This document shows, in pieces, positions 8,951 through 17,249 of a DNA stretch of 64,000 bases (the stretch's first letter is position 1; each line of letters starts with the position of its first letter). The stretch is taken from the NCBI RefSeq assembly GCF_014127105.1, contig NZ_CP059902.1:3006001-3070000 (forward strand), read 5' to 3'. The notes under the pieces were generated by a model that did no database searches, had not been told where the DNA came from, and was given only the letters and a program-made list of their open reading frames with translations. The stretch comes from Devosia sp. MC521. GTDB taxonomy: Bacteria > Pseudomonadota > Alphaproteobacteria > Rhizobiales > Devosiaceae. The position numbers and the translations under genes are program-made.

Positions 8951-10315
8951 ATGCGCCTTCTCATTATCGGTGCGCTTGAGGGTCAGCTCTCGACGGCAAC
9001 CAAAATGGCTATGGATGGGGGAGCCAAAGTCGCTCACGCCCCCTCGGTTGAGATTGCGCTGGCTTCGCTTCGTTCTGGCAAAGGGGCCGATCTGCTGCTG
9101 GTCGATGTCATGATGGACATCACCGGCCTAATCGCCGCTCTGGAAGCAGAACGCATTGTTATACCGGTCGTCGCCTGTGGCGTCGAAGCCAATGCCGCAG
9201 CAGCCGTCAACGCCATCCGCGCCGGGGCCAAGGAATACATTCCTTTGCCACCCGACGCGGAGCTCATTGCCGCCGTCATTTCCGCAGTTGCCCGCGAAAG
9301 TTCCGACTTCCTCTTCCGCGACCCTTCGATGGAACGCGTTGTCCGCATGGCCGAGCAGATCGCTGGCTCGGAAGCCTCGATCCTGATCACCGGTGAGAGC
9401 GGCACGGGCAAGGAAGTTGTGGCCAAGTTCGTCCACGCTCGTTCCAAGCGCGCCAACAAGCCCTTTATCTCGGTCAATTGCGCCGCGATCCCAGAAGCTT
9501 TGCTCGAATCCGAACTTTTCGGCCATGAAAAGGGCGCCTTCACCGGCGCCGTCGCGCGCCGAATTGGCAAGTTTGAAGAAGCCTCTGGCGGCACGTTGCT
9601 GCTCGACGAAATTTCAGAAATGGATGTTCGCCTGCAGGCAAAGCTGCTGCGTGCCATTCAGGAGCGCGTCATTGACCGCGTCGGTGGCGGCAAGCCAGTC
9701 CCCGTCGATATCCGCATTCTCGCGACCTCGAACCGCAACCTCAGCGACGCTGTGCGTGACGGCTCGTTCCGCGAAGACTTGCTCTTCCGCCTCAACGTTG
9801 TGAACCTCAAGCTGCCTCCGCTGCGCGAGCGTCCAGGCGACGTTGCCATTTTGTCGGAACACTTCGTCGCGAAGTACGCCAAGGCAAATGGCATTCCGCC
9901 GCGTCAGCTGTCGCCTGAAGCTCGTGACGCCCTCGTTCGGGCTCCATGGCCAGGCAACGTCCGCGAATTGGAAAACACGCTTCACCGCGCGGTGCTGCTG
10001 TCTTCTGGCGACACCATTGGTCCCGAGTCGATCGTTTTGCCAGATGGCATGGGCCTCGCTGAGGCAGCCCGTGCTACCTCCCCGGCACAGATGGCGGCTC
10101 AAACGGCCCAGGCTATGAATCGTGCGATTGTCGGCCGCACCGTTGCCGACGTTGAACGCGACCTCATCCTCGATACCTTGGATCATACGCTGGGTAATCG
10201 CACCCACGCGGCAAACATTCTGGGGATTTCTATCCGCACGCTGCGCAATAAGCTCAACCAGTACACCGATGAAGGGTTACATGTTCCTGAGCCAGGCGAA
10301 CGGCGGAGCGCTTAA
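8951..10315 (+). CDS. flbD: sigma-54-dependent flagellar regulator FlbD
   Basis: Activates sigma-54 promoters of late flagellar genes and, in Caulobacter, represses the fliF operon. The order is a receiver-like domain (1-120), an AAA+ domain with Walker A GESGTGKE near residue 150 and an intact GAFTGA sigma-54 contact loop near 195, then a Fis-type helix-turn-helix (NRTHAANILGISIRTLRNKL). The receiver lacks the N-terminal acidic pair (MRLLIIGALEG), as expected for FlbD, whose activity depends on FliX and not on normal phosphorylation. It is last in the fliF operon; FliX is not in this window. Confidence 0.94.
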   Translation: MRLLIIGALEGQLSTATKMAMDGGAKVAHAPSVEIALASLRSGKGADLLLVDVMMDITGLIAALEAERIVIPVVACGVEANAAAAVNAIRAGAKEYIPLPPDAELIAAVISAVARESSDFLFRDPSMERVVRMAEQIAGSEASILITGESGTGKEVVAKFVHARSKRANKPFISVNCAAIPEALLESELFGHEKGAFTGAVARRIGKFEEASGGTLLLDEISEMDVRLQAKLLRAIQERVIDRVGGGKPVPVDIRILATSNRNLSDAVRDGSFREDLLFRLNVVNLKLPPLRERPGDVAILSEHFVAKYAKANGIPPRQLSPEARDALVRAPWPGNVRELENTLHRAVLLSSGDTIGPESIVLPDGMGLAEAARATSPAQMAAQTAQAMNRAIVGRTVADVERDLILDTLDHTLGNRTHAANILGISIRTLRNKLNQYTDEGLHVPEPGERRSA

Positions 10316-10413
10316 AGGAGCGGTTGTGCAGAACCACGAGTTAATCGGAATGCAGCGAAACGAGCGCTATGCGCGGACTTCGTTTATCGCGGCCAAGCCG
10401 TTCGTGAGCGAGC

Positions 10414-12576
10414 ATGACTGACCAATCCACGAATTCGCGTAACAATTTTGGTCTGCCCGATCTCGGGCAGATCCTACAAGTCCTGCGCTCGGGCGACGTT
10501 GCCCTAGCCGCCGGCGTCATGGGTCTGATCGTTATCCTGATCGTCCCACTGCCCGCTATTCTGGTCGACCTCCTCCTTGCCATCTCGATCGTCTTCTCTG
10601 TGATGATCCTGATGACTGCCCTCTTCATCCAGAAACCACTCGAATTTTCGGCTTTCCCGACGGTTCTGCTGATCGCGACCATGTTGCGCTTGGGCTTGAA
10701 CCTGGCGACAACGCGCTTGATCCTGTCAGAAGGGCACAACGGCACCGATGCAGCTGGTCACGTTATTGAGGCCTTCGGCAACTTCGTTACTCGAGGCAAT
10801 TTCGTCATCGGTACGGTGATCTTCATCATCCTAGTGATCGTGAACTTCATCGTTATCACTAAGGGTTCTGGCCGTATCGCCGAAGTGGCGGCTCGCTTTA
10901 GCTTGGACGCCATGCCGGGCAAGCAAATGGCGATCGATGCGGACTTGTCCGCCGGTCTGATCGATGAAGACACTGCCAAAAAGCGCCGTGCTGAACTTGA
11001 GGGAGAAAGCTCCTTCTTCGGTAACATGGACGGTGCGTCCAAATTCGTGCGCGGCGACGCCATTGCAGGCCTCATTATCACCTTTATCAACGTGTCCGCC
11101 GGCATTCTCATCGGCGTCATGCAACAAGGGATGGACTTTGGCGAGGCTGCGAACGTTTATACGCTCCTGACCATTGGTGATGGCCTAGTCTCCCAGATTC
11201 CCGCTCTGATCGTTTCGACCGCAGCTGGTATTCTGGTTTCTAAGTCGGGCGTCACCGGCGCCGCTGACAAGGCCCTCAGCAGCCAGTTTTCAGGCTACCC
11301 CCGCGCACTTGGCATGTCGTCCGCAGTCATGGCCATGCTCGCCATGCTCCCAGGCATGCCAATCTTGCCGTTTCTGGCGCTCGCAGGCGGCGTTGGCTAT
11401 GCCGCGTTCCGCGCCTCAAAGTCAAAAGCTGTCAGAACGGCCGATGACGCCGCAAACGCCCTTAAGAAGTCGGCGCTGCCCGGACCAGGCGGCGCACCGG
11501 GCCTTCCGGCGAATGCTCCCGGCTCACCTTTGGCGGAGGCTCCGATCAGCGACAGCCTCAAAATCGACGATCTCAAGCTCGAACTGGGCTATGGTCTGCT
11601 CAGCCTTGTACGCGACGATGGCAATGGTTCGGATCGTTTGACTGAACAAATCAAGGCTCTGCGTCGCCAGCTGGCGATGGAGCTTGGTTTCGTCATGCCG
11701 CCCGTCCGCATTCTCGACAACATGCAGCTTGAACCAAACGACTACAAAGTTCGGATCAAAGAAGTTGAAGCAGGTGCAGGGCAGATCTTTGCCAACCAGT
11801 TGATGGTGATGGACCCCTATGGCAACAAGATCGACCTGCCGGGACACTCAACTGTCGAGCCAACTTTTGGCCTTCCGGCAACGTGGATCGACCCCGCATT
11901 GCGCGACGAGGCGGAGCTTCGCGGCCTGTCGATCATCGACCCGTCAACCGTCATTTCGACCCACCTGACCGAAATCCTCAAGGCTAACGTCTCGGATCTT
12001 CTCAGCTACGCCAACGTGCAGTCTCTGCTCTCCGGCCTTCCGAAAGATCAGCAAAAGCTCGTGGAAGACATTATCCCGAGCCAGATTACGGTTTCGGGGA
12101 TCCAGCGCGTCCTACAGGCACTCCTTGCCGAACGCATCTCAATCCGCGATCTGTCGACAATTCTCGAAGGTATTGCAGAAATCTCGGGTGCCGGTCGCTC
12201 CGTGCAAACCATTACCGAGCATGTTCGCTCGCGCCTTTCGCGCCAGATCTGCGCTGCTAATTTAGGCCCGGATGGCAGCTTGCCGCTTTTGACCCTCTCG
12301 CCCCAGTGGGAACGCGACTTCGCTGAGGCCATGGTTGGTGATGCTGATAACCGTCACCTCGCTATGGCCCCATCCAAACTTCAGCAATTCATCTCCGGCG
12401 TGCAGGCCGCTTATGAAAAGGCAGCACAGGCGGGCGAGATGCCAGTTCTGATCACATCGCCTTCAATTCGCCCGCACGTTCGCTCGATCGTAGAGCGCTT
12501 CCGTCCGCAGACCTTTGTGATGAGCCAGAACGAAGTTCATCCACGCGTTCGCCTGAAAACAGTCGGCAGCGTCTAG
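10414..12576 (+). CDS. flhA: flagellar type III export protein FlhA
   Basis: Inner-membrane core of the flagellar export gate, forming a nonameric ring that binds substrate-chaperone complexes. Residues 1-330 contain eight membrane helices with the conserved segment PLEFSAFPTVLLIATMLRLG and LNLATTRLIL. The long cytoplasmic domain (about 370-720) begins DLKLELGYGLLSLV and ends PQTFVMSQNEVHPRVRL. The length of 720 residues is normal. A 98-base gap after flbD has no terminator, so it may extend that operon or carry its own promoter. The transcript likely ends at the hairpin at 12580-12612. Confidence 0.96.
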   Translation: MTDQSTNSRNNFGLPDLGQILQVLRSGDVALAAGVMGLIVILIVPLPAILVDLLLAISIVFSVMILMTALFIQKPLEFSAFPTVLLIATMLRLGLNLATTRLILSEGHNGTDAAGHVIEAFGNFVTRGNFVIGTVIFIILVIVNFIVITKGSGRIAEVAARFSLDAMPGKQMAIDADLSAGLIDEDTAKKRRAELEGESSFFGNMDGASKFVRGDAIAGLIITFINVSAGILIGVMQQGMDFGEAANVYTLLTIGDGLVSQIPALIVSTAAGILVSKSGVTGAADKALSSQFSGYPRALGMSSAVMAMLAMLPGMPILPFLALAGGVGYAAFRASKSKAVRTADDAANALKKSALPGPGGAPGLPANAPGSPLAEAPISDSLKIDDLKLELGYGLLSLVRDDGNGSDRLTEQIKALRRQLAMELGFVMPPVRILDNMQLEPNDYKVRIKEVEAGAGQIFANQLMVMDPYGNKIDLPGHSTVEPTFGLPATWIDPALRDEAELRGLSIIDPSTVISTHLTEILKANVSDLLSYANVQSLLSGLPKDQQKLVEDIIPSQITVSGIQRVLQALLAERISIRDLSTILEGIAEISGAGRSVQTITEHVRSRLSRQICAANLGPDGSLPLLTLSPQWERDFAEAMVGDADNRHLAMAPSKLQQFISGVQAAYEKAAQAGEMPVLITSPSIRPHVRSIVERFRPQTFVMSQNEVHPRVRLKTVGSV

Positions 12577-12579
12577 CGC

Positions 12580-12612
12580 CATGCCCCTCTTGGTCGTTAC
12601 AAGAGGGGCATG
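12580..12612 (+). promoter_or_regulatory. 13-bp perfect hairpin covering the GNAT gene ribosome binding site and start
   Basis: CATGCCCCTCTTG (12580-12592) pairs perfectly with CAAGAGGGGCATG (12600-12612), with a 7-base loop. The 3' arm contains the AAGAGGGG ribosome binding site and the ATG of the next gene. No T run follows. It may end flhA transcripts through another factor, or block translation of the acetyltransferase on read-through RNA. Confidence 0.6.
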
Positions 12613-13065
12613 AGCACCACTATTCTTTCCGTTCCGGTTTTTTCCACCCTCTGCAACGCCGCCTTCGGCCTGCGCAGGGAAGTTTTCGTATGGGAACAAA
12701 AAGTGCCCGAAGAAGACGAAATGGATGACTATGATCTCACCGCAACCCATTTCGTCGCCATCCAAGAGGGCGAAGTTGTGGGCACTCTGCGGCTGATCTT
12801 TCTCGATGAGCACGTCAAAATCGGCCGGGTGGCCGTGCGACAGAGCTTCCGGGGACGCGGGATAGCCAAGGCTATGCTTCGGACAGCCATGAACGCCGCA
12901 GCCGGACAAGGGCACGACCGGTTCTTCCTTGGCGCCCAATCCGACAAACTAGGCTTTTATGAAAGCTTGGGGTTTGTTGCGTTTGGACCCGAGTTTGAGG
13001 ATGGCGGCATGCCACACCGAGCCATGCGCACCTATGACAAGGATACTGCGCAGCTGATCGATTAG
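12610..13065 (+). CDS. GNAT family N-acetyltransferase (ElaA-like)
   Basis: Predicted acetyl-CoA-dependent acetyltransferase of unknown substrate, 151 residues. The N-terminus has the R-x-x-VF segment of the ElaA/YjcF group (LRREVFVWEQKVPEEDEMDD), followed by the core strands (ATHFVAIQEGEVVGTLRLIF), the acetyl-CoA loop V-x-x-x-x-RGRGIAKAM, and the C-terminal strand FYESLGFVAFGPEFEDGGMP. The start codon is buried in a perfect hairpin shared with the flhA 3' end. It is not a flagellar gene by family, and its position after flhA is probably incidental. Confidence 0.88.
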   Translation: MSTTILSVPVFSTLCNAAFGLRREVFVWEQKVPEEDEMDDYDLTATHFVAIQEGEVVGTLRLIFLDEHVKIGRVAVRQSFRGRGIAKAMLRTAMNAAAGQGHDRFFLGAQSDKLGFYESLGFVAFGPEFEDGGMPHRAMRTYDKDTAQLID

Positions 13066-13071
13066 CGGATC

Positions 13072-13084
13072 GTTAATCATTAAC
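13072..13084. repeat. 13-bp AT-rich palindrome GTTAATCATTAAC
   Basis: Perfect palindrome GTTAAT-C-ATTAAC just after the GNAT stop codon. It carries two TTAA half-sites, but with a 3-base spacer, so it is not a standard CtrA box. It could be an operator for the region downstream. Confidence 0.4.
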
Positions 13085-13129
13085 ACGCCCTTGAGGTGCT
13101 GCTTTAGATAACTTCCGATAAGCTAAGGA

Positions 13130-13278
13130 TGTCGATGCAATGTCGGCTCCTAAGAGCACAAACATTGCGCGCGTCATAATCATCCCCTGCCCTAGCGCAG
13201 GCGCGGAAGATTAAATGATATGAGCCCGTTAACGGGAGGCAGAGAAGGCCGGCGTTGGCATCCAACGACCGGCTTTTT
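13130..13278 (+). ncRNA. candidate small RNA with intrinsic terminator, 5' end unknown
   Basis: The 365-base gap between the GNAT and PRC-barrel genes has no coding frame that can be supported, yet ends in a strong terminator. GCCGG-CGTTGG (13248-13258) pairs with CCAACG-CCGGC (13262-13273) with one bulged A, and TTTTT follows. Upstream hairpins are CCTGC/GCAGG (13186-13201) and CCCG-TTAA-CGGG (13225-13236), followed by an unpaired GAGGC. The GNAT stop is 180 bases away, so this terminator may belong to a separate transcript. No known RNA family was recognised, and the 5' end given is a guess. It could instead be the long 3' UTR of the GNAT gene. Confidence 0.35.
13248..13278 (+). terminator. 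intrinsic terminator in ORF-less gap
   Basis: An 11-bp stem with one bulged base and a 3-base loop (CAT), followed by TTTTT and then CATTTT. It clearly points to the plus strand. Confidence 0.8.
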
Positions 13279-13429
13279 CATTTTCGCTGAACCGACAAAG
13301 TAAATTTTAACGGAACGGCTGCCGCCGAAGACGCGTTGTTTCAATCATAATGGGCCGCACGGTGCGCCACAGCCAAGTTTTGCACCGCACGGCCCTGTTC
13401 ATCGCAACGACGAACCATTGGAGCTTACA

Positions 13430-14104
13430 ATGATCCGCACGCTTTTTGCTACTACCGCACTGACCGCTGTTTTGAGCATGGGTGCCATTGCCCAGGACGC
13501 CGTAGTGGTCGCCCCAGCAGAACCAACCGTTGGCCAGAAGGTCGACAATGCTCTTGATGCGGCCGGTAACGCCATGCAGAACGCCGGAGATGCCGTTAAG
13601 GACGCTGCACAGGACGCGGGCGCCGCTGTCGATAACGCAGTAGACAATGCTGGTGCCGCCGCGAACAATGCGGCTGCCAATGCCTCGGCTGCCGCAAATA
13701 ATGCAGCGACCGACTTGGCGCATGCAACCCGCCAGCCAATCGATCTGGCGACCGGTTACGTCGTGCTCGACGGTGATGCCGTCGTCAGCAAGCTGATCGG
13801 CGCGCCAGTTTACTCAGACACCACCGACACTGCTGAAGAAATCGGTACAGTGAAGGATCTCGTGATCGGCCTTGATGGCTCGATCCAGGCCGTTGTTCTG
13901 GGCGTTGGCGGTTTCCTCGGCATCGGTGAAAAGAACGTTGCTGTCGATTTCACAGCCCTCGACCACGCGATCGCCTTTGACAACACCGAACGTTGGGTCA
14001 TGCCAACAACCGCTGAAGCGCTGACCAGCGCCCCAGACTTCGTTTGGGAAACCGATGCTGTTGTTGCTCCAGCAACCGAAGTGACCCCAGCACCAGCGAT
14101 GTAA
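13430..14104 (+). CDS. secreted PRC-barrel domain protein
   Basis: Predicted periplasmic or surface protein, 224 residues. It has a signal peptide (MIRTLFATTALTAVLSMGAI, cleavage near AIAQ-DA), then an Ala/Asn/Asp-rich helical segment (about 40-100) with repeated NAAANAS-like motifs, then a PRC-barrel domain (LIGAPVYSDTTDTAEEIGTV, DLVIGLDGSIQAVVLGVGGF, IGEKNVAVDF). The end is acidic and Pro/Ala-rich. Similar Ala-rich PRC-barrel proteins are common in Hyphomicrobiales; their function is not known. GGAG lies seven bases before the ATG. It ends in a bidirectional terminator shared with fliJ. Confidence 0.82.
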   Translation: MIRTLFATTALTAVLSMGAIAQDAVVVAPAEPTVGQKVDNALDAAGNAMQNAGDAVKDAAQDAGAAVDNAVDNAGAAANNAAANASAAANNAATDLAHATRQPIDLATGYVVLDGDAVVSKLIGAPVYSDTTDTAEEIGTVKDLVIGLDGSIQAVVLGVGGFLGIGEKNVAVDFTALDHAIAFDNTERWVMPTTAEALTSAPDFVWETDAVVAPATEVTPAPAM

Positions 14105-14130
14105 TTTGATCTCGAGAGATCCAAAGCAAT

Positions 14131-14150
14131 AGGCCCGCTACGGCGGGCCT
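14131..14150. terminator. bidirectional terminator between PRC-barrel gene and fliJ
   Basis: AGGCCCGC (14131-14138), loop TACG, GCGGGCCT (14143-14150), with a T-rich stretch to the right. It lies between two convergent genes. Confidence 0.8.
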
Positions 14151-14172
14151 ATTCGTATTCTTTAACCTGTAT

Positions 14173-14583
14173 TTAGCGGCGATAGCGCAAGCGAGCGACT
14201 TCGTCGTATTCAGCCTGCTCGAGCTTGTTCTGCTCATCACGTTCACGCTGGTGCTCGCGCTGATCAAGCAGCTCGATCTTCTTGAGCTCCTCGAGCGCCT
14301 CAGCCAGCGCATCCTGCGCCGCTTCAAGTTTCACGCGCATATCGTTTGCCGAGGCGAGCAGATTGTCTCTACGACCCATCGCTGCCTTGGCAAAGGTTGA
14401 GTATGCGAAGTGAGCAATATCGGTAATACCGGTTTTGCTTTGTTCGATCTCAATCTGCTGATCGAGTTCGGTGGCCATGCGTTCGAAGTCGGCGATCATC
14501 ATTTCGATCTGGGCGACTTGGCGACGCTTCTCATCCACCTGAAATTTCTTGAGTCTAATCAGACTCTCATTGCGCGACTTCAC
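14173..14583 (-). CDS. fliJ: flagellar export protein FliJ
   Basis: Small coiled-coil component of the flagellar export apparatus that links the FliI ATPase ring to FlhA, like the gamma subunit of F1. The 136 residues are almost entirely heptad-patterned and charged (RLKKFQVDEKRRQVAQIEMM, then a long Glu/Lys/Gln-rich C-terminus). Identity rests on this and on adjacency to fliI, 60 bases away. The start is a GTG at 14583 with AAGGAG eight bases upstream. FliJ sequences diverge strongly, so similarity alone would be weak. Confidence 0.85.
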   Translation of the reverse strand: MKSRNESLIRLKKFQVDEKRRQVAQIEMMIADFERMATELDQQIEIEQSKTGITDIAHFAYSTFAKAAMGRRDNLLASANDMRVKLEAAQDALAEALEELKKIELLDQREHQRERDEQNKLEQAEYDEVARLRYRR

Positions 14584-14643
14584 GACCTGTACTCCTTACA
14601 CACCAAGTCAGTTCCGGAGCCCTGCCATACACGCATTGCTCCA

Positions 14644-15972
14644 TCAGCCCCGTGCATCCGCTTCAGCGATAATCTCAGCCAGCCCGGCATAACCGTCCTG
14701 GATCGATGTCACCTCATCCCGTCTCTGGCTCAAAAAAGCCTCAAGCTTCGGGTTGATAGCGATTGCGCGGTCCACAAGCGGATCTGACCCTTTCCGGTAA
14801 GCCCCCAGCCGGATCAGCTCCTCCATGTCCGAGAAAATGGACATGAGCTCTCGCGCTCGTGTCAGGGTTGGTCGCACCTCTTCAGGCACGCACCCCGGCA
14901 TTGTACGCGAGATGGACCGGAGCACATTGACGGCAGGGTAACGTCCCCGCTCGGCAATGCCGCGCTCCATCACAATGTGCCCATCGAGAATCCCGCGCAC
15001 GGCATCCGCAATTGGCTCGTTGTGATCATCACCTTCCACCAAAACGGTAAATAGACCTGTAATAGAACCGGTCAAAGGCGTTCCTGGCCCCGCTCTTTCG
15101 AGCAAACGAGGCAGTTCTGTGAACACTGTGGGCGGATAACCCTTCGCGGTCGGCGGTTCACCAACAGCCAGCCCGATTTCACGCTGCGCCATAGCAAAGC
15201 GTGTCAGACTGTCCATCATGCACAAGACGCGTTTGCCCTGATCGCGGAAATACTCCGCCAGAGCCATGGACATATAGCATGCCTGACGCCGCATCAGCGC
15301 CGCTTCGTCCGACGTTGCCACTACAACGATAGCGCGCTTGAGCCCCTCTTCGCCGAGATACTCGCCGATAAACTCATGCACTTCGCGCCCACGTTCACCG
15401 ATCAAACCGATGATGGAAACGTCCACATCCGTATTGCGGGCCAACATCGACATGAGCACCGACTTGCCCACGCCCGAGCCCGCAAAAATACCCATGCGCT
15501 GCCCTTCACACATGGTGGTGAAGGTGTTGAGGCATCGCACGCCAAGCTCGATAGGCTCACCAACACGGACACGGTCGTGAGCGGCCAGCGGCGACTGACG
15601 CAGCGGATAGGACATAGCCCCGCGCGGCAAAGGCCCCTTGCCGTCGATCGGCTCGCCATTAGCGTTCACAACGCGCCCGAGCCAAGCCTCACTCGGATTT
15701 ACCGCGCCATCATGGCGCCGGAAAATCGCCTTGCAGCCCAACCGCACCCCACCGAGTTCTCCAAACGGCAGGCAAAGCGCATGACCGTCCCGAAACCCGA
15801 TGATTTCAGCGAACAGCACTGTGCCGTCGCTGTTGATGATCTCAACCCGACCACCGACGCGCAATTCACGCACAGGGCCGGCAACCTCAATGAGCAGGCC
15901 TTGCACGGATTTCACCCGCCCAAACACCTCCACTTCCTCGACCGCGTCTATGGCTGAGATAAGGGCCTTCAT
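14644..15972 (-). CDS. fliI: flagellum-specific ATP synthase FliI
   Basis: Hexameric ATPase of the flagellar export apparatus. The 442 residues contain the Walker A motif AGSGVGKS near residue 168, the [10 protein letters not shown] segment, Walker B ([20 protein letters not shown]), and the conserved [17 protein letters not shown]. The length matches the family. It is followed by fliJ, so the two form a minus-strand operon. Its start is divergent from ctrA across a 437-base region, so fliI and ctrA may share CtrA control. In Caulobacter, fliI and fliJ also lie near ctrA (from memory). Confidence 0.96.
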   Translation of the reverse strand: MKALISAIDAVEEVEVFGRVKSVQGLLIEVAGPVRELRVGGRVEIINSDGTVLFAEIIGFRDGHALCLPFGELGGVRLGCKAIFRRHDGAVNPSEAWLGRVVNANGEPIDGKGPLPRGAMSYPLRQSPLAAHDRVRVGEPIELGVRCLNTFTTMCEGQRMGIFAGSGVGKSVLMSMLARNTDVDVSIIGLIGERGREVHEFIGEYLGEEGLKRAIVVVATSDEAALMRRQACYMSMALAEYFRDQGKRVLCMMDSLTRFAMAQREIGLAVGEPPTAKGYPPTVFTELPRLLERAGPGTPLTGSITGLFTVLVEGDDHNEPIADAVRGILDGHIVMERGIAERGRYPAVNVLRSISRTMPGCVPEEVRPTLTRARELMSIFSDMEELIRLGAYRKGSDPLVDRAIAINPKLEAFLSQRRDEVTSIQDGYAGLAEIIAEADARG

Positions 15973-16409
15973 ATTTCCTATATGCGCTCCATATGGCCGT
16001 CGCGCGGTAAAGGTTACCGGGGAGAGCGAATCGGCATGCGTAATTCCTCACGAGGGTAACTGAACGTTAACTGAAAATCGCTATCAGCATTCATGATTGG
16101 GGATATGTGTCCCCTGCCCAGACTTGGGCGAAACCCTTACCCTCACCGCCAAATGCCTGAGTCGAGAGAGTCCGTTGAAGGGCTTTCTTAACGTAATGCT
16201 TTAAGAATTTTTCGAGCAATTTTCCTAAGTTTTTCAACGATTTAAACTTAATTCACCCTAACGCGTTTTGCGTATTGCGGATCAGAATTAAACTTTGTTA
16301 ACTAATTGCACTTAGGGTTCAGTCATATCCAGTAGGGTTGGAGCGGAAAGGGCAATCTGGCCTTGCCTACCGCAAGTTCCAGCAGGAACGACATGACAAG
16401 GGGATTATA
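15973..16409 (+). promoter_or_regulatory. ctrA/fliI intergenic control region with GANTC sites and CtrA-like boxes
   Basis: A 437-base gap with no coding frame that can be supported. It holds three GANTC sites for CcrM methylation: GAATC at 16028-16032, and GAGTC at 16159-16163 and 16168-16172. It also holds CtrA-like elements: GTAA-N7-TTAAC at 16056-16071 (one mismatch), TTAA-N6-TTAAC at 16288-16302, and TTAA-N6-CTAAC at 16248-16262. The right half is AT-rich. In Caulobacter, ctrA promoters respond to CcrM/GcrA and to CtrA itself, so this layout suggests conserved control. Exact promoter positions cannot be set by eye. Confidence 0.65.
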
Positions 16410-17117
16410 ATGCGGGTACTCCTTATTGAGGACGACAGCGCGACAGCGCAGAGCATCGAACTGATGCTGAAGTCCGAAAGTTTCAACGTCTACACCACCG
16501 ACCTCGGTGAGGAAGGCGTGGATCTTGGTAAACTCTACGACTACGACATCATTCTTCTGGACCTGAACCTGCCCGACATGAGCGGGTATGAGGTTTTGCG
16601 CACGCTTCGCGTCGCTAAGGTCCAGACGCCAATTCTGATCCTTTCGGGTCTGGCTGGCATCGAAGACAAGGTCCGCGGTCTCGGTTTTGGCGCCGACGAC
16701 TACATGACCAAGCCTTTCCACAAAGACGAACTCGTGGCCCGCATCCACGCCATTGTCCGTCGTTCCAAGGGCCATGCCCAGTCGGTCATCTCGACCGGTG
16801 ACCTGCTTGTTAACCTCGACACCAAGACCGTCGAAGTTCAGGGCCAGCGCGTTCACCTGACCGGCAAGGAATACCAGATGCTGGAACTCCTTTCCCTGCG
16901 TAAGGGCACGACCCTGACCAAGGAAATGTTCCTCAACCATCTGTACGGCGGCATGGACGAGCCCGAACTCAAGATCATCGACGTGTTCATCTGTAAGCTT
17001 CGCAAGAAGCTGTCGGTTGCCACCGGTGGTAAGAACTACATCGAAACCGTTTGGGGCCGTGGCTACGTGCTGCGCGAGCCCGATGAGGCAGACGTTTACA
17101 GCGAGAACGTCGCTTAA
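16410..17117 (+). CDS. ctrA: cell cycle response regulator CtrA
   Basis: Master regulator of the alphaproteobacterial cell cycle; when phosphorylated it activates flagellar and division genes and can block replication. Receiver domain with D7/D8-type acidic residues (LLIEDDS), phospho-acceptor D51 ([15 protein letters not shown]) and Lys in TKPF. The OmpR-type winged helix includes [20 protein letters not shown] and [13 protein letters not shown]. The start at 16410 is set by AAGGGGA seven bases upstream; a longer frame from 16338 is unlikely. The C-terminus is SENVA, so the last two residues are Val-Ala, not the Ala-Ala used by ClpXP in Caulobacter. Controlled from the region at 15973-16409. 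Confidence 0.98.
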   Translation: MRVLLIEDDSATAQSIELMLKSESFNVYTTDLGEEGVDLGKLYDYDIILLDLNLPDMSGYEVLRTLRVAKVQTPILILSGLAGIEDKVRGLGFGADDYMTKPFHKDELVARIHAIVRRSKGHAQSVISTGDLLVNLDTKTVEVQGQRVHLTGKEYQMLELLSLRKGTTLTKEMFLNHLYGGMDEPELKIIDVFICKLRKKLSVATGGKNYIETVWGRGYVLREPDEADVYSENVA

Positions 17118-17139
17118 ATCTGATCCCCCAGATCGTTCC

Positions 17140-17171
17140 AAAAACCTCGTGCTCAACAGCGCGAGGTTTTT
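17140..17171 (+). terminator. intrinsic terminator after ctrA
   Basis: CCTCGTGCT (17145-17153) pairs with AGCGCGAGG (17158-17166) through nine pairs, one of them G-T, with loop CAAC. It is flanked by AAAAA and TTTTTCTTT. Confidence 0.9.
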
Positions 17172-17249
17172 CTTTATATGGTACCGCCATCGGAACTGGC
17201 GCGCGTCTGATGTCGTTCCGCTTTCAAAGACGCTGTTGAGAGCAGAACC

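Noticed and set aside
13072-13084. GTTAATCATTAAC read as a CtrA box
   Set aside because: The TTAA halves are only three bases apart, unlike the seven-base spacer of the true boxes at 5122 and 46533.
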